This document shows, one piece after another, positions 1 to 8,023 of a DNA stretch of 11,577 nucleotides. The position numbers and the translations under genes are program-made. Origin of the DNA: an uncultured Bacilli bacterium (GTDB lineage Bacteria > Bacillota_I > Bacilli_A > RF39 > UBA660); NCBI GenBank assembly GCA_910576925.1, contig CAJTKB010000039.1:1-11577 (forward strand). Direction: 5' to 3'. Within the stretch, counting starts at the first letter, position 1. Each line of letters opens with the position of its first letter. Below the pieces are notes generated by a model. It was not told the origin of the DNA. It did no database searches and worked only from the letters and a program-made list of their open reading frames with translations.

Positions 1-121
1 CATATGAATAAGTTATTTGTTGATTGTTACCATATGTACTTGATAAAAGATTTCCATTGTTTTCTTCATAATTATTAGTTATTAAAGTTATATTATTTCC
101 TAAAATTAATGTATCTTTTGC
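1..121 (-). pseudogene. Orphan RHS core fragment, partial at window edge
   Basis: Directly after the TAA of the 221-aa gene, and in the same frame, the minus strand encodes RHS core sequence with no start codon of its own. It reads AKDTLILGNNITLITNN, then YEENNGNLLSSTYGNN and QQITYSY, and is still open at base 1. It corresponds to residues about 1384-1419 of the large RHS protein. Over bases 1-100 it matches 2754-2853 with three differences (positions 56, 59 and 97), two of them silent. A displaced core piece behind a toxin/immunity pair is the known layout of orphan RHS cassettes, which donate an alternative C-terminus by recombination in the shared core. That the rest of a core and another toxin tip follow outside the window is inference. 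It could instead be a decaying duplicate. Confidence 0.8.
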
Positions 122-787
122 TTATTCTTCAAACACTTTATATTCCTTACCATCTATTGTTATTGTGTAATTTTTATCTAGTTTTCCCTCTACTATAGTA
201 AAATAAGTGTATAAATATGTTGTAACGTTATCTTCGTCACTAGAAGTTTTTGTAATAAATTCATCAAAATTAGATGAAAGTGAATCTTTTATTATTTTAC
301 TTCCTTTTGTTTCTGTGAAAAAATCCACACTTATACTTGATATATTTTTTTGAGTGCTTTTGCTGATGGAGATAAAATATTGGTAATTATTAATACCAAT
401 ATTTTTATTTTTCGTATTATCAACTGTCCAACTGTTTTCTTTCCTAATATAACTTGTTAGTTGCTCTTTACCCTTTTTTGGTGAAAATATTATAAAAACA
501 TAATCATCATAATCGTATATTTTTTTGATTTTACTATTTGGATAGTGAAATTTTAACAAGTCTTCTGGGGTGTCAAATGTAAAGAAAATTTTGTCGAAAG
601 GAATGAATGAAACTATAAGTAAATATACAAGACATGCTATTGTCCTTATTGTTGTGTTACTTAAAGCTTTGGCTATGATGTTGTTTTTTTTATGAAAAAC
701 CATATAGTATATTATGAAAAATAAGATTATTAATAGTATACCAAATAATGTTGAAGTTGTTTTATAATTTATAATCTTGTAAATCAT
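122..787 (-). CDS. Probable membrane immunity protein of the RHS toxin
   Basis: I do not recognise the family. The 221-aa product has two strongly hydrophobic segments at about residues 12-31 and 47-65, separated by a basic loop (HKKNN...K). A polar domain of about 155 residues follows, rich in short beta-like stretches (YVFIIFS, YFISISK, ISVDFFT, YTITIDG). By the positive-inside rule the loop is cytoplasmic and the C-terminal domain faces outward. The ATG has a strong AAAGGAGA ribosome binding site and begins 41 bases after the RHS stop, with no terminator between, so the two are co-transcribed. A small gene right behind an RHS gene and before an orphan core fragment is where immunity genes sit. 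The role is therefore inferred from position, and the membrane location would suit a toxin acting on the envelope. It ends with VFEE and TAA directly against the orphan core. Confidence 0.72.
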   Translation of the reverse strand: MIYKIINYKTTSTLFGILLIILFFIIYYMVFHKKNNIIAKALSNTTIRTIACLVYLLIVSFIPFDKIFFTFDTPEDLLKFHYPNSKIKKIYDYDDYVFIIFSPKKGKEQLTSYIRKENSWTVDNTKNKNIGINNYQYFISISKSTQKNISSISVDFFTETKGSKIIKDSLSSNFDEFITKTSSDEDNVTTYLYTYFTIVEGKLDKNYTITIDGKEYKVFEE

Positions 788-828
788 ATAAATGTCTCCT
801 TTAAATTTTATTTATCAATATTTTATTA

Positions 829-1407
829 TTATGTTAATACTTTTCCTATAGTACTTATGGTTTCACCAATATATGAGATTCCTTTTCCTATTATAGGACC
901 TGCTGCCTGAATTCCAATAGCTACTGTTACTATAAATAAACCATTAATACTATATTCTTGATAAAGCCCAGCATGCCCTTTTTGTCCTACTGCTCCATAA
1001 CTATATTTAAAATATATGTCTAAGCCTCTCATACCAGCTTCAAAACTAAAAATATTATCATCTTGACCTATTACAATCTTACGACTGTTTATATTTCCCT
1101 CTATTGAAAGCGATTGACTGCTATTAAAATATTTAACACCTAACATTGTAATGCTATTATTTTTGCTTATCTCTAAGCTTATGTTACGTCTATCATTACT
1201 AGCAATGTTTTTGGTGGTTGTTATATATTTGCCAGTTTTATGTGAACCAACAATATTATTTTGCTCATTTATTGTCTCCTTTACTTGATTAGTTTTGTTT
1301 TTATTTATATTAACTATACTACCAATAAAACTGGCTATACTCTTTTTTATTTTTTGAGCTGTTTTAATAATTTTGCTTATTCCTTTTTTTATTTTGTTCC
1401 ACAGGCC
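829..1407 (-). other. Variable C-terminal effector domain of the RHS protein
   Basis: Residues about 1868-2060, after the RHS core boundary LIDQSGHG, are unlike the repeat shell. First comes a basic amphipathic stretch (WNKIKKGISKIIKTAQ, residues 1871-1886), then an SxxASFIGSIV helix, then a beta-like region at about 1925-2022. Last comes a glycine-rich hydrophobic segment at about 2022-2060 (NGLFIVTVAIGIQAAG, then IIGKGISYIGETISTIG). I see no nuclease HNH, ADP-ribosyltransferase or deaminase motif. The hydrophobic tail together with a membrane-anchored partner gene suggests a membrane-disrupting or pore-forming effector. That is inference from composition only. Confidence 0.6.
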
Positions 1408-4400
1408 ATGTCCGGATTGGTCAATTAATGTTATTGGATTATTGCTACAGTAAATATATAAATTATATGAGAGTAAGTCTTTATTAGCTCCCAGTATTTC
1501 ATCAGCATTAATAAATCTTTTCCATTTAGGACTATAGTATCTACTGTTTAGATAATATAGTTCTGTTTCTGAGTCATAGTAATAACCTCGATATCTAAAT
1601 GGATTTATTAGGCCTATGTTGTTTTCATCTGTTATTTCGTTTTCTTGGCTATCTTTTATGCTTTGTATTTTTCCCCAACTATCATATTCATATGTTACTA
1701 CTCTTTCATAATTACTATTTAGTATTCCTATAATATCGTCTTGTATATTTTTTACATAGTAATATGTATTTCCATTATATTCCAATCCTAATAGTCCTGT
1801 CAAATCATGTAGATAATAAATTGTATTATTTCCTCTTTGCTCATAAATAATGTCATCATCTTCTAAGTAATATTTTGTTTCTTTACCATTTACTATCTTA
1901 TTTACTCTTATTCCATCTACATCATATTTGTATTTTATATCTAAGTTTTTATTGGGGTCTTTATATGTTTCTAAATTTCTACCATTAATCCAAGTTAGGG
2001 TTTTATTTCCTATAGTAGTTGGATTACCTATTTCGTCATATGTGATAACTTCATTATTATATTTAGTTAGTTGGTCACTCCAATTAGCGTTTGTGTATTC
2101 GTAATTACTGGTTTCTAATACTTCATTACTATTAATATCTGTTGTATTTACTTTTAAGATGTTTCCTGAATTATCATATTCATATTCTATTACTTTATTT
2201 GTATCATAGTTGTATTCTTTTATTAGTTCGTTATATAAGTCATAGTCATAATGTTTTATTAAGTTATTATTATAATATATATCTGTAATATTATATAAAT
2301 TATCATAAGTATATTCATATTTGTCATTATCTTCTTCTATACTTTTAATTATATCTGTTGTTCTATTACCGTTTGATAAGTAATTGTATTTTGTATTATA
2401 ACTATTTGCAATATTTCTATTTATTATTCTTCCTAGACTATCGTATTTATAATCTATTTCTTTATTATCTAATATTATTTTTGTTAAATATTCATCACTA
2501 TTAAACTTATTTTGTATATTATGAACTATATCATCTAATTTATATCTTTTACTTGTAACGTTATTATTTGAGTCATATGTATAGTTTATTTTTAAATTGT
2601 TATAGATATATTCATATATTCTATTACTAATATCATAATTAAATTTTTCATTATAGTTATTTGATAATATTTTAGCTATATTACCATTATTGTCATATTT
2701 ATAATTATAAGTATCATCCATTTTATTTAGTGTTTTTATTCTATCAAAGTTATCATATGAATAAGTTATTTGTTGATTGTTACCATATGTACTTGATAAA
2801 AGATTTCCGTTATTTTCTTCATAATTATTAGTTATTAAAGTTATATTATCTCCTATCATTACTTTATTTATATTTAAAAAGTCATCATATAAAAAGTTGT
2901 AGGCTTTATTTTCTTCTTTTATTTGAGTTAACAACTTCTTATCATTATAGGTGTAGTCTACTTCTTTTTCATTTGTTTTTAGCTTTATTAGTTGTTGTTT
3001 ATTATTATAGGTATATTCTGTTTTTATTCCTTTTGAGTCTGTTACTGATTTTAGAAGTCCTGTTACATTATCTGTTTCATATATTGTCTTATTAAGTCCA
3101 CTATCTGTAACACTAGTAATAAATCTTCCGTCTTCTGTGTATGTCGCATCATTTTCTATAAATAATTCATTTATTTCTTCTATATAAAACTCAAATGCTG
3201 AGTTGTCTTCCTCTAACTCTTCTAATACTATATAAGAGTCTTTTTCTTTAAAATATTTAATATGCCTTAAAGAATTATCTTTTGGATCTTCTTCTATAAC
3301 TTTTATGTGATAAGTGTCATTGTCATTTTTCTCTAATATAAATAAGTTATTTTTATTGTTATCTGATAGTAATATATTGTTTCCAGAATGCGTTATAGAA
3401 TAAGTTGGTAATACTGAATGACTAAATTTATATTTATCATCTATTTTTTCTAAATTCCAAATAGTGTTACTGCATTCATTACTTTCTACTAAGATATTTT
3501 TGTTTTTGGCCTTTATATATTTATTTGTTCCTTTACTTCTTATTTTATATTTATTATTTGTTAATTCTTTTGTACTTTTTTTAGATATTTTTGTAGCTAC
3601 AGGATTACCAAAAGAATCATATTTTATTTCATTATATATTCCAGAAGAGGAAATTGTATTTAGTATCCTGTTTTGTTTATTATTGTCATATTCGTATTTT
3701 TCTTCTTTTCCTTTTGGATTTGTTACTTTTAATAATTGATTTTTATTATCATATTTAAATTTACTTTCTTCTTTGGATTGATTACTTATTGAAATTAAAT
3801 TTCCGTTTTCGTCATAATTATAATCTCCGCTCGTTATATTGTTAAAAAATGATAGATTTGTTATATATAAATTGTTTGCTTGTGTATTTTGGGTAAATAT
3901 TATCTCTATTTCTGAAAAGTCTTCTATTGCTGTATTTCTATAACTAAAGTATTGCCAAATGTCTTCATTAATATTTAAATTATAACTTGGCAAAATACAA
4001 TATTCTGGAAGACTTTCATTTGCTGGTTTAAAATATATTGTAACATTATTTCCAGAATATTGCCTAAATGGTTCTATTCCTTCATTCTTATACCAAAATG
4101 AAATTGTATATAAATCGCCTTTTTTACCTTTTATTGGAAACTTTTTACTGAATTTTGTATAGTATAATGTTGGAGACATTTCAACTTTTAAGGCTGTACT
4201 TTGATTATTGTTGAATTTAATTTTCTTAAAATATTTTGATGCATCTACTTCTGTTTTATAATTTTTATATGCTTTTACATTCCAATCAGCTATTCCAGAT
4301 GAAAAGTCAGAATTTTCAATTATATTATAGGTATTTGCTATTTCACCTTCCTCTAATTGTATAGCATCTATATATGTAGTGCATTCGCTATTAAAACTAA

Positions 4401-7011
4401 TTTTGATTTTTAAATTGGTTATTGCATCAGAACTATAATATATTGTTATATCATTTCTTATAAAACTTTCAGAACTTTCAATTGTTTTTTCACTAATAAC
4501 ATTTTTTCCTTCGTTATTTGTATAACTTAATGATAATGTTATTTCCTTATTATTTATAAAATAACCACTGAAAGTATAATGTTTTTCTTTTTCTACATCT
4601 ATTTCTTGTTCTATGAATTGGTTACTACTACCTTTAATTTTTAAACTTCTGTTTCCGATAAAGGTCTTTTCTTCACTGAAGTTTTTTTCTACAGCAGAAG
4701 AGTTGGTAAAATAATCTTTTTCTTCTTCAAAACTGGTATTTTTTAGATAATTTTTGACGTACTTTACTGGTATACTGCTTGAAGTGATTTTGTTTGTATG
4801 AGTTTGATCATATTCGCCAACTACTGAATATGCATTGTTAAGGTCTTCGCTATAGTAAAGTGAGTTCTTTGAAAGTAGATTGCCTAAAGAGTTAAATATT
4901 AATGTTTCGCACCTATTCTTATTGTCTATAATACTTGTTGTATTAAAACCATATTTTAGAGAAAATGATTGCCCAATTTTATTGTTTAATCCATACTGAA
5001 TTACTTTTTTTACTTTGTATGGTTTTTGCTCATAATATTCATATGCTATTTTTATTCCTGTGATATCTGTAATAGAAGCTAGAAGATTGTTATTATTATA
5101 AGTAAAATTTGTAAGACCATCGATTGTATCTATAGATATCAAGTTGTTATTATTATAATTTAGAGTAGTAATACTATCAGGGCTATGTACTATTATTTTA
5201 TTTTCTAAATATTCAAATGAGACTTTATATAAATTTTTATCTATTACATCTTTTATGTTATTATTAGAATCTCTTTCTATTTTGATTATATTTTTATCTG
5301 CATCTGTTATTTGTGATAAATAATAAGTATTATTTATATTGTTAAAGATCAAATTGTTGGAATTTTTGTCTGTCATTAGGCATTTATCAGTGGTTTTTTC
5401 TATTGTAAAATTGAGACCATCTTCATCTTTATATAAATTGCTTTCTTCATCCTTTGTAAAATAATGAATTGTGCCATCATCGTCTTGATATTCTAAATAT
5501 TCAGTATCTGCTATCGTTATCTCTTTAATAGTTTGTGTTAAATTTAATTTATAACCTAAGCCATATATTGTTTTATTTTTTAATACTACATCGTTTGTAT
5601 TATAAACAAGTTGGATATTTACTGGTAATTGGCTACCTATAGTTCTTCCTATATCAAAGATGCTTGTTAGATTACCATTATATGTATTTATATAAGTAGA
5701 ACCGTTATTAAATGTTTGACTTTTATAGTCTAAATAGTTTTCTAAACCATTTTGATTTCTGTAAACTACTTTTAAAATTGGTTTCGGAGAATTTTCTTGA
5801 ATGTTATTATTTTTAGAAAAGAATGCTGGATAGTCATCATCTATATATGTTTCATTTACTGATTTTATTATTATTCCATAATTTGGGGTATCACAATACC
5901 ATTTTTTTACTAGATTGGTAATATTACCAAAACTATAATCTGCTGAAAGGAAATAATTGTTTATGCTGCTTCTTGGACATTCTAATAAAGCTTCTATTCT
6001 ACTATCATATTTATCATGCATATCATTCCAATTAGCATTTTGTTCATCCCAGTTTTTTGTAACTTTATGAATTTCTGCTAAAGGGGTTGTATAGTTTTCA
6101 TAGTCTACTACATTACCTGATTCGATGTATCCTATTAATTCAATACTTGCATCAATTACTTCACTTCCTGTACCTATTTCTGGTAAATCAAATTTTATCA
6201 ATGTTCTATTTACAATATCTTGTTCATTAACTCTTTCTACCCCTGCTTTTAAAATAGGTTGATTGTTTTTATCTATTCCTGTATCTCCTGGATAAATATA
6301 GGTATCATACAAACCTGTTACTTGATTTTGATTAGTAATGGTTGGATCTATATAAATAGGATATTTTGTATTTTTACTATTTAGCCATTCCTTATCTAAT
6401 ACTAAGTCAATTTCATAGTTATCATTTACTTTTCTTATATTATAGAAAATATTATTATTTCTATTACCATTTGAATCTTCCATGTAGGGTTTTTCTATAG
6501 TAAATATTGTTTTGTTGTTATTTTGGGCTATAATGGTTTTATTTTCTTCTATTAAATTTAAATTTGTTTTAACTATAAATGTTAGGTTTTTATATATATT
6601 ATTTTGAAGTATTATTGTTTCTTTTATTTTTGTTGGTAGAGTCTTGTATTCTATGTTAATGCCATCTAGTATATTATTATATGATATATTTTCTATATAT
6701 TTGTTATTTGCTTTTTTCCTTTTAATTGTTGATTTATTAGAATTTTTTAATCTTATATCAAGATAGTCGTTTTCTCTTGATATTTTCATTAATGATTCTA
6801 TTCCTTGTTCATTAAATGATACTTTAAAGTCATTATTTGTGTTAGTGTAGCATCCTTTTTTCTTTATTAAAGTATTATCTATTTCTTCATATTTACCGTT
6901 TTTCTTATAATGAATATCTTCATTATATATTTTAGCAATTATTGTTCCATCTTCTCTTAGAAAGTGTTTTTCTCTTTTTTTTCTTTTATTTAATAATTCT
7001 ATTTCTTTCAT
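829..7011 (-). CDS. Giant WapA-like DNRLRE/RHS-repeat polymorphic toxin
   Basis: A 2060-aa surface or secreted contact-dependent toxin of the RHS/WapA type. Residues 1-225 are a charged N-terminal region seen ahead of DNRLRE domains. About 230-415 is a DNRLRE-type beta domain (RTLIKFDLP, KNWDEQNANWNDM, YGIIIKS, PILKVVY). YD repeats occupy about 500-740, 1063-1145 and 1290-1790. Two jelly-roll, CBM-like regions lie at about 755-890 and 897-1055, and a ricin/fascin-like beta-trefoil lies at about 1150-1282. The RHS-associated core at 1800-1866 has FRYRGYYYDSETELYYL, NSRYY and NPITLIDQSGHG. In this family the core forms a beta shell around the C-terminal effector, which starts near 1868 here and is unrecognised. 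No signal peptide or N-terminal hydrophobic segment is visible. The start has AAGGTG at good spacing, 13 bases after the collar-protein stop. Family call is firm; effector activity is unknown. Confidence 0.93.
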   Translation of the reverse strand: MKEIELLNKRKKREKHFLREDGTIIAKIYNEDIHYKKNGKYEEIDNTLIKKKGCYTNTNNDFKVSFNEQGIESLMKISRENDYLDIRLKNSNKSTIKRKKANNKYIENISYNNILDGINIEYKTLPTKIKETIILQNNIYKNLTFIVKTNLNLIEENKTIIAQNNNKTIFTIEKPYMEDSNGNRNNNIFYNIRKVNDNYEIDLVLDKEWLNSKNTKYPIYIDPTITNQNQVTGLYDTYIYPGDTGIDKNNQPILKAGVERVNEQDIVNRTLIKFDLPEIGTGSEVIDASIELIGYIESGNVVDYENYTTPLAEIHKVTKNWDEQNANWNDMHDKYDSRIEALLECPRSSINNYFLSADYSFGNITNLVKKWYCDTPNYGIIIKSVNETYIDDDYPAFFSKNNNIQENSPKPILKVVYRNQNGLENYLDYKSQTFNNGSTYINTYNGNLTSIFDIGRTIGSQLPVNIQLVYNTNDVVLKNKTIYGLGYKLNLTQTIKEITIADTEYLEYQDDDGTIHYFTKDEESNLYKDEDGLNFTIEKTTDKCLMTDKNSNNLIFNNINNTYYLSQITDADKNIIKIERDSNNNIKDVIDKNLYKVSFEYLENKIIVHSPDSITTLNYNNNNLISIDTIDGLTNFTYNNNNLLASITDITGIKIAYEYYEQKPYKVKKVIQYGLNNKIGQSFSLKYGFNTTSIIDNKNRCETLIFNSLGNLLSKNSLYYSEDLNNAYSVVGEYDQTHTNKITSSSIPVKYVKNYLKNTSFEEEKDYFTNSSAVEKNFSEEKTFIGNRSLKIKGSSNQFIEQEIDVEKEKHYTFSGYFINNKEITLSLSYTNNEGKNVISEKTIESSESFIRNDITIYYSSDAITNLKIKISFNSECTTYIDAIQLEEGEIANTYNIIENSDFSSGIADWNVKAYKNYKTEVDASKYFKKIKFNNNQSTALKVEMSPTLYYTKFSKKFPIKGKKGDLYTISFWYKNEGIEPFRQYSGNNVTIYFKPANESLPEYCILPSYNLNINEDIWQYFSYRNTAIEDFSEIEIIFTQNTQANNLYITNLSFFNNITSGDYNYDENGNLISISNQSKEESKFKYDNKNQLLKVTNPKGKEEKYEYDNNKQNRILNTISSSGIYNEIKYDSFGNPVATKISKKSTKELTNNKYKIRSKGTNKYIKAKNKNILVESNECSNTIWNLEKIDDKYKFSHSVLPTYSITHSGNNILLSDNNKNNLFILEKNDNDTYHIKVIEEDPKDNSLRHIKYFKEKDSYIVLEELEEDNSAFEFYIEEINELFIENDATYTEDGRFITSVTDSGLNKTIYETDNVTGLLKSVTDSKGIKTEYTYNNKQQLIKLKTNEKEVDYTYNDKKLLTQIKEENKAYNFLYDDFLNINKVMIGDNITLITNNYEENNGNLLSSTYGNNQQITYSYDNFDRIKTLNKMDDTYNYKYDNNGNIAKILSNNYNEKFNYDISNRIYEYIYNNLKINYTYDSNNNVTSKRYKLDDIVHNIQNKFNSDEYLTKIILDNKEIDYKYDSLGRIINRNIANSYNTKYNYLSNGNRTTDIIKSIEEDNDKYEYTYDNLYNITDIYYNNNLIKHYDYDLYNELIKEYNYDTNKVIEYEYDNSGNILKVNTTDINSNEVLETSNYEYTNANWSDQLTKYNNEVITYDEIGNPTTIGNKTLTWINGRNLETYKDPNKNLDIKYKYDVDGIRVNKIVNGKETKYYLEDDDIIYEQRGNNTIYYLHDLTGLLGLEYNGNTYYYVKNIQDDIIGILNSNYERVVTYEYDSWGKIQSIKDSQENEITDENNIGLINPFRYRGYYYDSETELYYLNSRYYSPKWKRFINADEILGANKDLLSYNLYIYCSNNPITLIDQSGHGLWNKIKKGISKIIKTAQKIKKSIASFIGSIVNINKNKTNQVKETINEQNNIVGSHKTGKYITTTKNIASNDRRNISLEISKNNSITMLGVKYFNSSQSLSIEGNINSRKIVIGQDDNIFSFEAGMRGLDIYFKYSYGAVGQKGHAGLYQEYSINGLFIVTVAIGIQAAGPIIGKGISYIGETISTIGKVLT
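1642..3144 (-). repeat. YD/RHS tandem repeat tract within the toxin gene
   Basis: Residues about 1290-1790 contain many degenerate units of about 20 residues with a YxYDxxGN or YDxxxR signature: TYSYDNFDRI, YNYKYDNNGNI, FNYDISNRI, INYTYDSNNNV, DYKYDSLGRI, EYTYDNLYNI, EYEYDNSGNI, VTYEYDSWGKI. In DNA this shows as repeated tatcatattcatat-like words on the plus strand. These units build the beta-strand coil of the RHS shell. Confidence 0.9.
2754..2853 (-). repeat. Direct repeat of bases 1-100 (shared RHS core)
   Basis: This internal stretch of the RHS gene, coding for about residues 1387-1420, is 97/100 identical to bases 1-100 in the same orientation, including an uninterrupted 55-base run at the left end. 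Beyond about base 102 of the other copy the match falls off. Direct repeats about 2.75 kb apart offer a substrate for recombination that would delete or swap the toxin tip and immunity gene between them. Confidence 0.95.
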
Positions 7012-7024
7012 ATAAACACCTTCT

Positions 7025-7672
7025 TTACTTTATACGCTTCCATATATATACAGTTAAATATGGGGGCATATTATTATGGGCTATATTTTTCCCTATTCCA
7101 CTAGTATATACTGAATTTTCTTGTGGTCTTGCTCCTCCTGCGCCAGTTTGCAAGTTTATGGCGCCACTTCCGCCTGTTGAGTTTATAGTTAGAGGTATTC
7201 CTGTAACATAAATATTTCCATGATTGTGATTTGGCAGTTCATCTATTGTAAGCTTATGAGTTTCTTCTCCGCCTATTTCTTCGTTGTTATGCTTGTCCCC
7301 TGCTGATAATAGAAATCTATCTTTGATTTGTTCCCATTCTCCTTTAAAAATAGCACTTGGGTTTATGTCATTTACAGACATATAAATTGAACCTACTGGA
7401 TATATTACGTTCAGTATGTTATCAGCAGTTATTTGAATATTTTCTGCAATTATACTCTTGACCGTTAAATTTCCCTCACTATCCAGTTCAAAATTATTAT
7501 TCTTAGAAGTAATACATGTTGCATTTAGATTATTAATATCTAAATTTAAATTGTCGTTTTCTTTAGTAAACGAGCTTGTTATTTCGTTATTTATAATTTC
7601 CACATCCTTTTGTTTATTGTATGAGATTTTCAGGATATGAATTATTGAAAATATAATATGAATTGTTAACAT
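7025..7672 (-). CDS. Phage tail-collar/receptor-binding domain protein
   Basis: The 215-aa product has a clear tail-fibre/baseplate collar domain from about residue 90 to the end: IYPVGSIYMSVN, NPSAIFKGEWEQI, DRFLLSAGD, GGEETHKLTIDELPNHNH and the terminal NMPPYLTVYIWKR. The histidines H149 and H151 belong to a motif that in phage fibres helps hold a trimer together. Residues 1-17 are hydrophobic (MLTIHIIFSIIHILKIS) and could be a signal anchor. Residues 20-85 are a polar stalk. No other phage genes are nearby, and the stop lies 13 bases before the RHS start, so I infer a surface or delivery role with the RHS protein. The Gly/Ala-rich loop at 166-183 is richer in GC than its surroundings. The ATG lacks a visible Shine-Dalgarno sequence; the N-terminus is the least certain part. 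Confidence 0.82.
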   Translation of the reverse strand: MLTIHIIFSIIHILKISYNKQKDVEIINNEITSSFTKENDNLNLDINNLNATCITSKNNNFELDSEGNLTVKSIIAENIQITADNILNVIYPVGSIYMSVNDINPSAIFKGEWEQIKDRFLLSAGDKHNNEEIGGEETHKLTIDELPNHNHGNIYVTGIPLTINSTGGSGAINLQTGAGGARPQENSVYTSGIGKNIAHNNMPPYLTVYIWKRIK

Positions 7673-7700
7673 TTTTTATTCAGATACTGATGAACATAAT

Positions 7701-7727
7701 AAAAAAGACTGATATTTTTCAGTCTTT
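7701..7727 (-). terminator. Intrinsic terminator after the pilin-like gene
   Basis: On the minus strand an 8-bp stem AAAGACTG/CAGTCTTT with an 8-base A/T loop runs into TTTTTTATT. It lies 21 bases past the pilin-like stop and only about 30 bases before the ATG of the collar-domain gene. Either it reads through or the downstream gene has a promoter packed into or beyond it. Confidence 0.85.
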
Positions 7728-7748
7728 GATTAAAGTAACTATAATAAG

Positions 7749-7946
7749 TTAACTAGTACAACTTGTATTATTGTTATTATCTGCCCAAGTTATCAATTCT
7801 TTTTCTAATTTGTTTACAAAATCACTTGAAGATTTTTTGGTAAATGCGGCCATACTTACTATCATAAATATTACTAGTACAGAAATAATTAATAGTCCAT
7901 ATAATAATGTTGATATGGCAAATGCTTTTTCATTTAGTGTATTCAT
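7749..7946 (-). CDS. Small pilin-like single-pass membrane protein
   Basis: The 65-aa product has a short polar N-terminus (MNTLNEKA), one long hydrophobic helix at about residues 9-34 (FAISTLLYGLLIISV and onward), then a polar region with FVNKLEKELITW and an Asn-rich tail. The shape resembles type IV pilin/pseudopilin N-termini: a processing-like site before a Phe followed by an unbroken hydrophobic helix. The canonical Glu at mature position 5 is absent, so this is a resemblance, not a family assignment. The ATG has only a weak GTGAT ahead of it. It lies 69 bases past rsmD, behind an extended -10 promoter overlapping the rsmD stop, and begins the left-hand block. A link to the collar protein and RHS toxin is suggested by order and strand only. 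Confidence 0.72.
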   Translation of the reverse strand: MNTLNEKAFAISTLLYGLLIISVLVIFMIVSMAAFTKKSSSDFVNKLEKELITWADNNNNTSCTS

Positions 7947-8014
7947 TTAATCACGTATAATCAATCTGATTGAAATATAATTAGTTTCTTATTGATTGAT
8001 CCCTTTCTATTTAT

Positions 8015-8023
8015 ATTATAACA
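8015..8023 (-). promoter_or_regulatory. Extended -10 promoter for the pilin-like gene
   Basis: The minus strand carries TGTTATAAT, a perfect extended -10 (TGnTATAAT), which overlaps the last codon and stop of rsmD. No good -35 is visible at the usual distance, which is common for extended -10 promoters. A start near 8008 would give a leader of about 62 bases before the ATG at 7946. It contains AAAGGGATCAATC and a distant complementary GATTGATT. Confidence 0.55.

Noticed and set aside
1642..3144. Dense short repeats that could be mistaken for a CRISPR or satellite array.
   Set aside because: The repeats are degenerate, in frame and encode YD motifs within one reading frame; no constant repeat or spacer structure.
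3464..3739. Hydrophobic 91-codon plus-strand frame opposite the RHS gene, and similar plus-strand frames at 6942, 7458 and 8269.
   Set aside because: Antisense shadows of well-supported minus-strand genes; Leu/Phe-rich only because the opposite strand is Asn/Lys-rich.
7025..7672. The collar-domain gene as evidence of a prophage.
   Set aside because: No other tail, capsid, portal, integrase, holin or lysis gene is visible on either side; it is grouped with an RHS gene instead.
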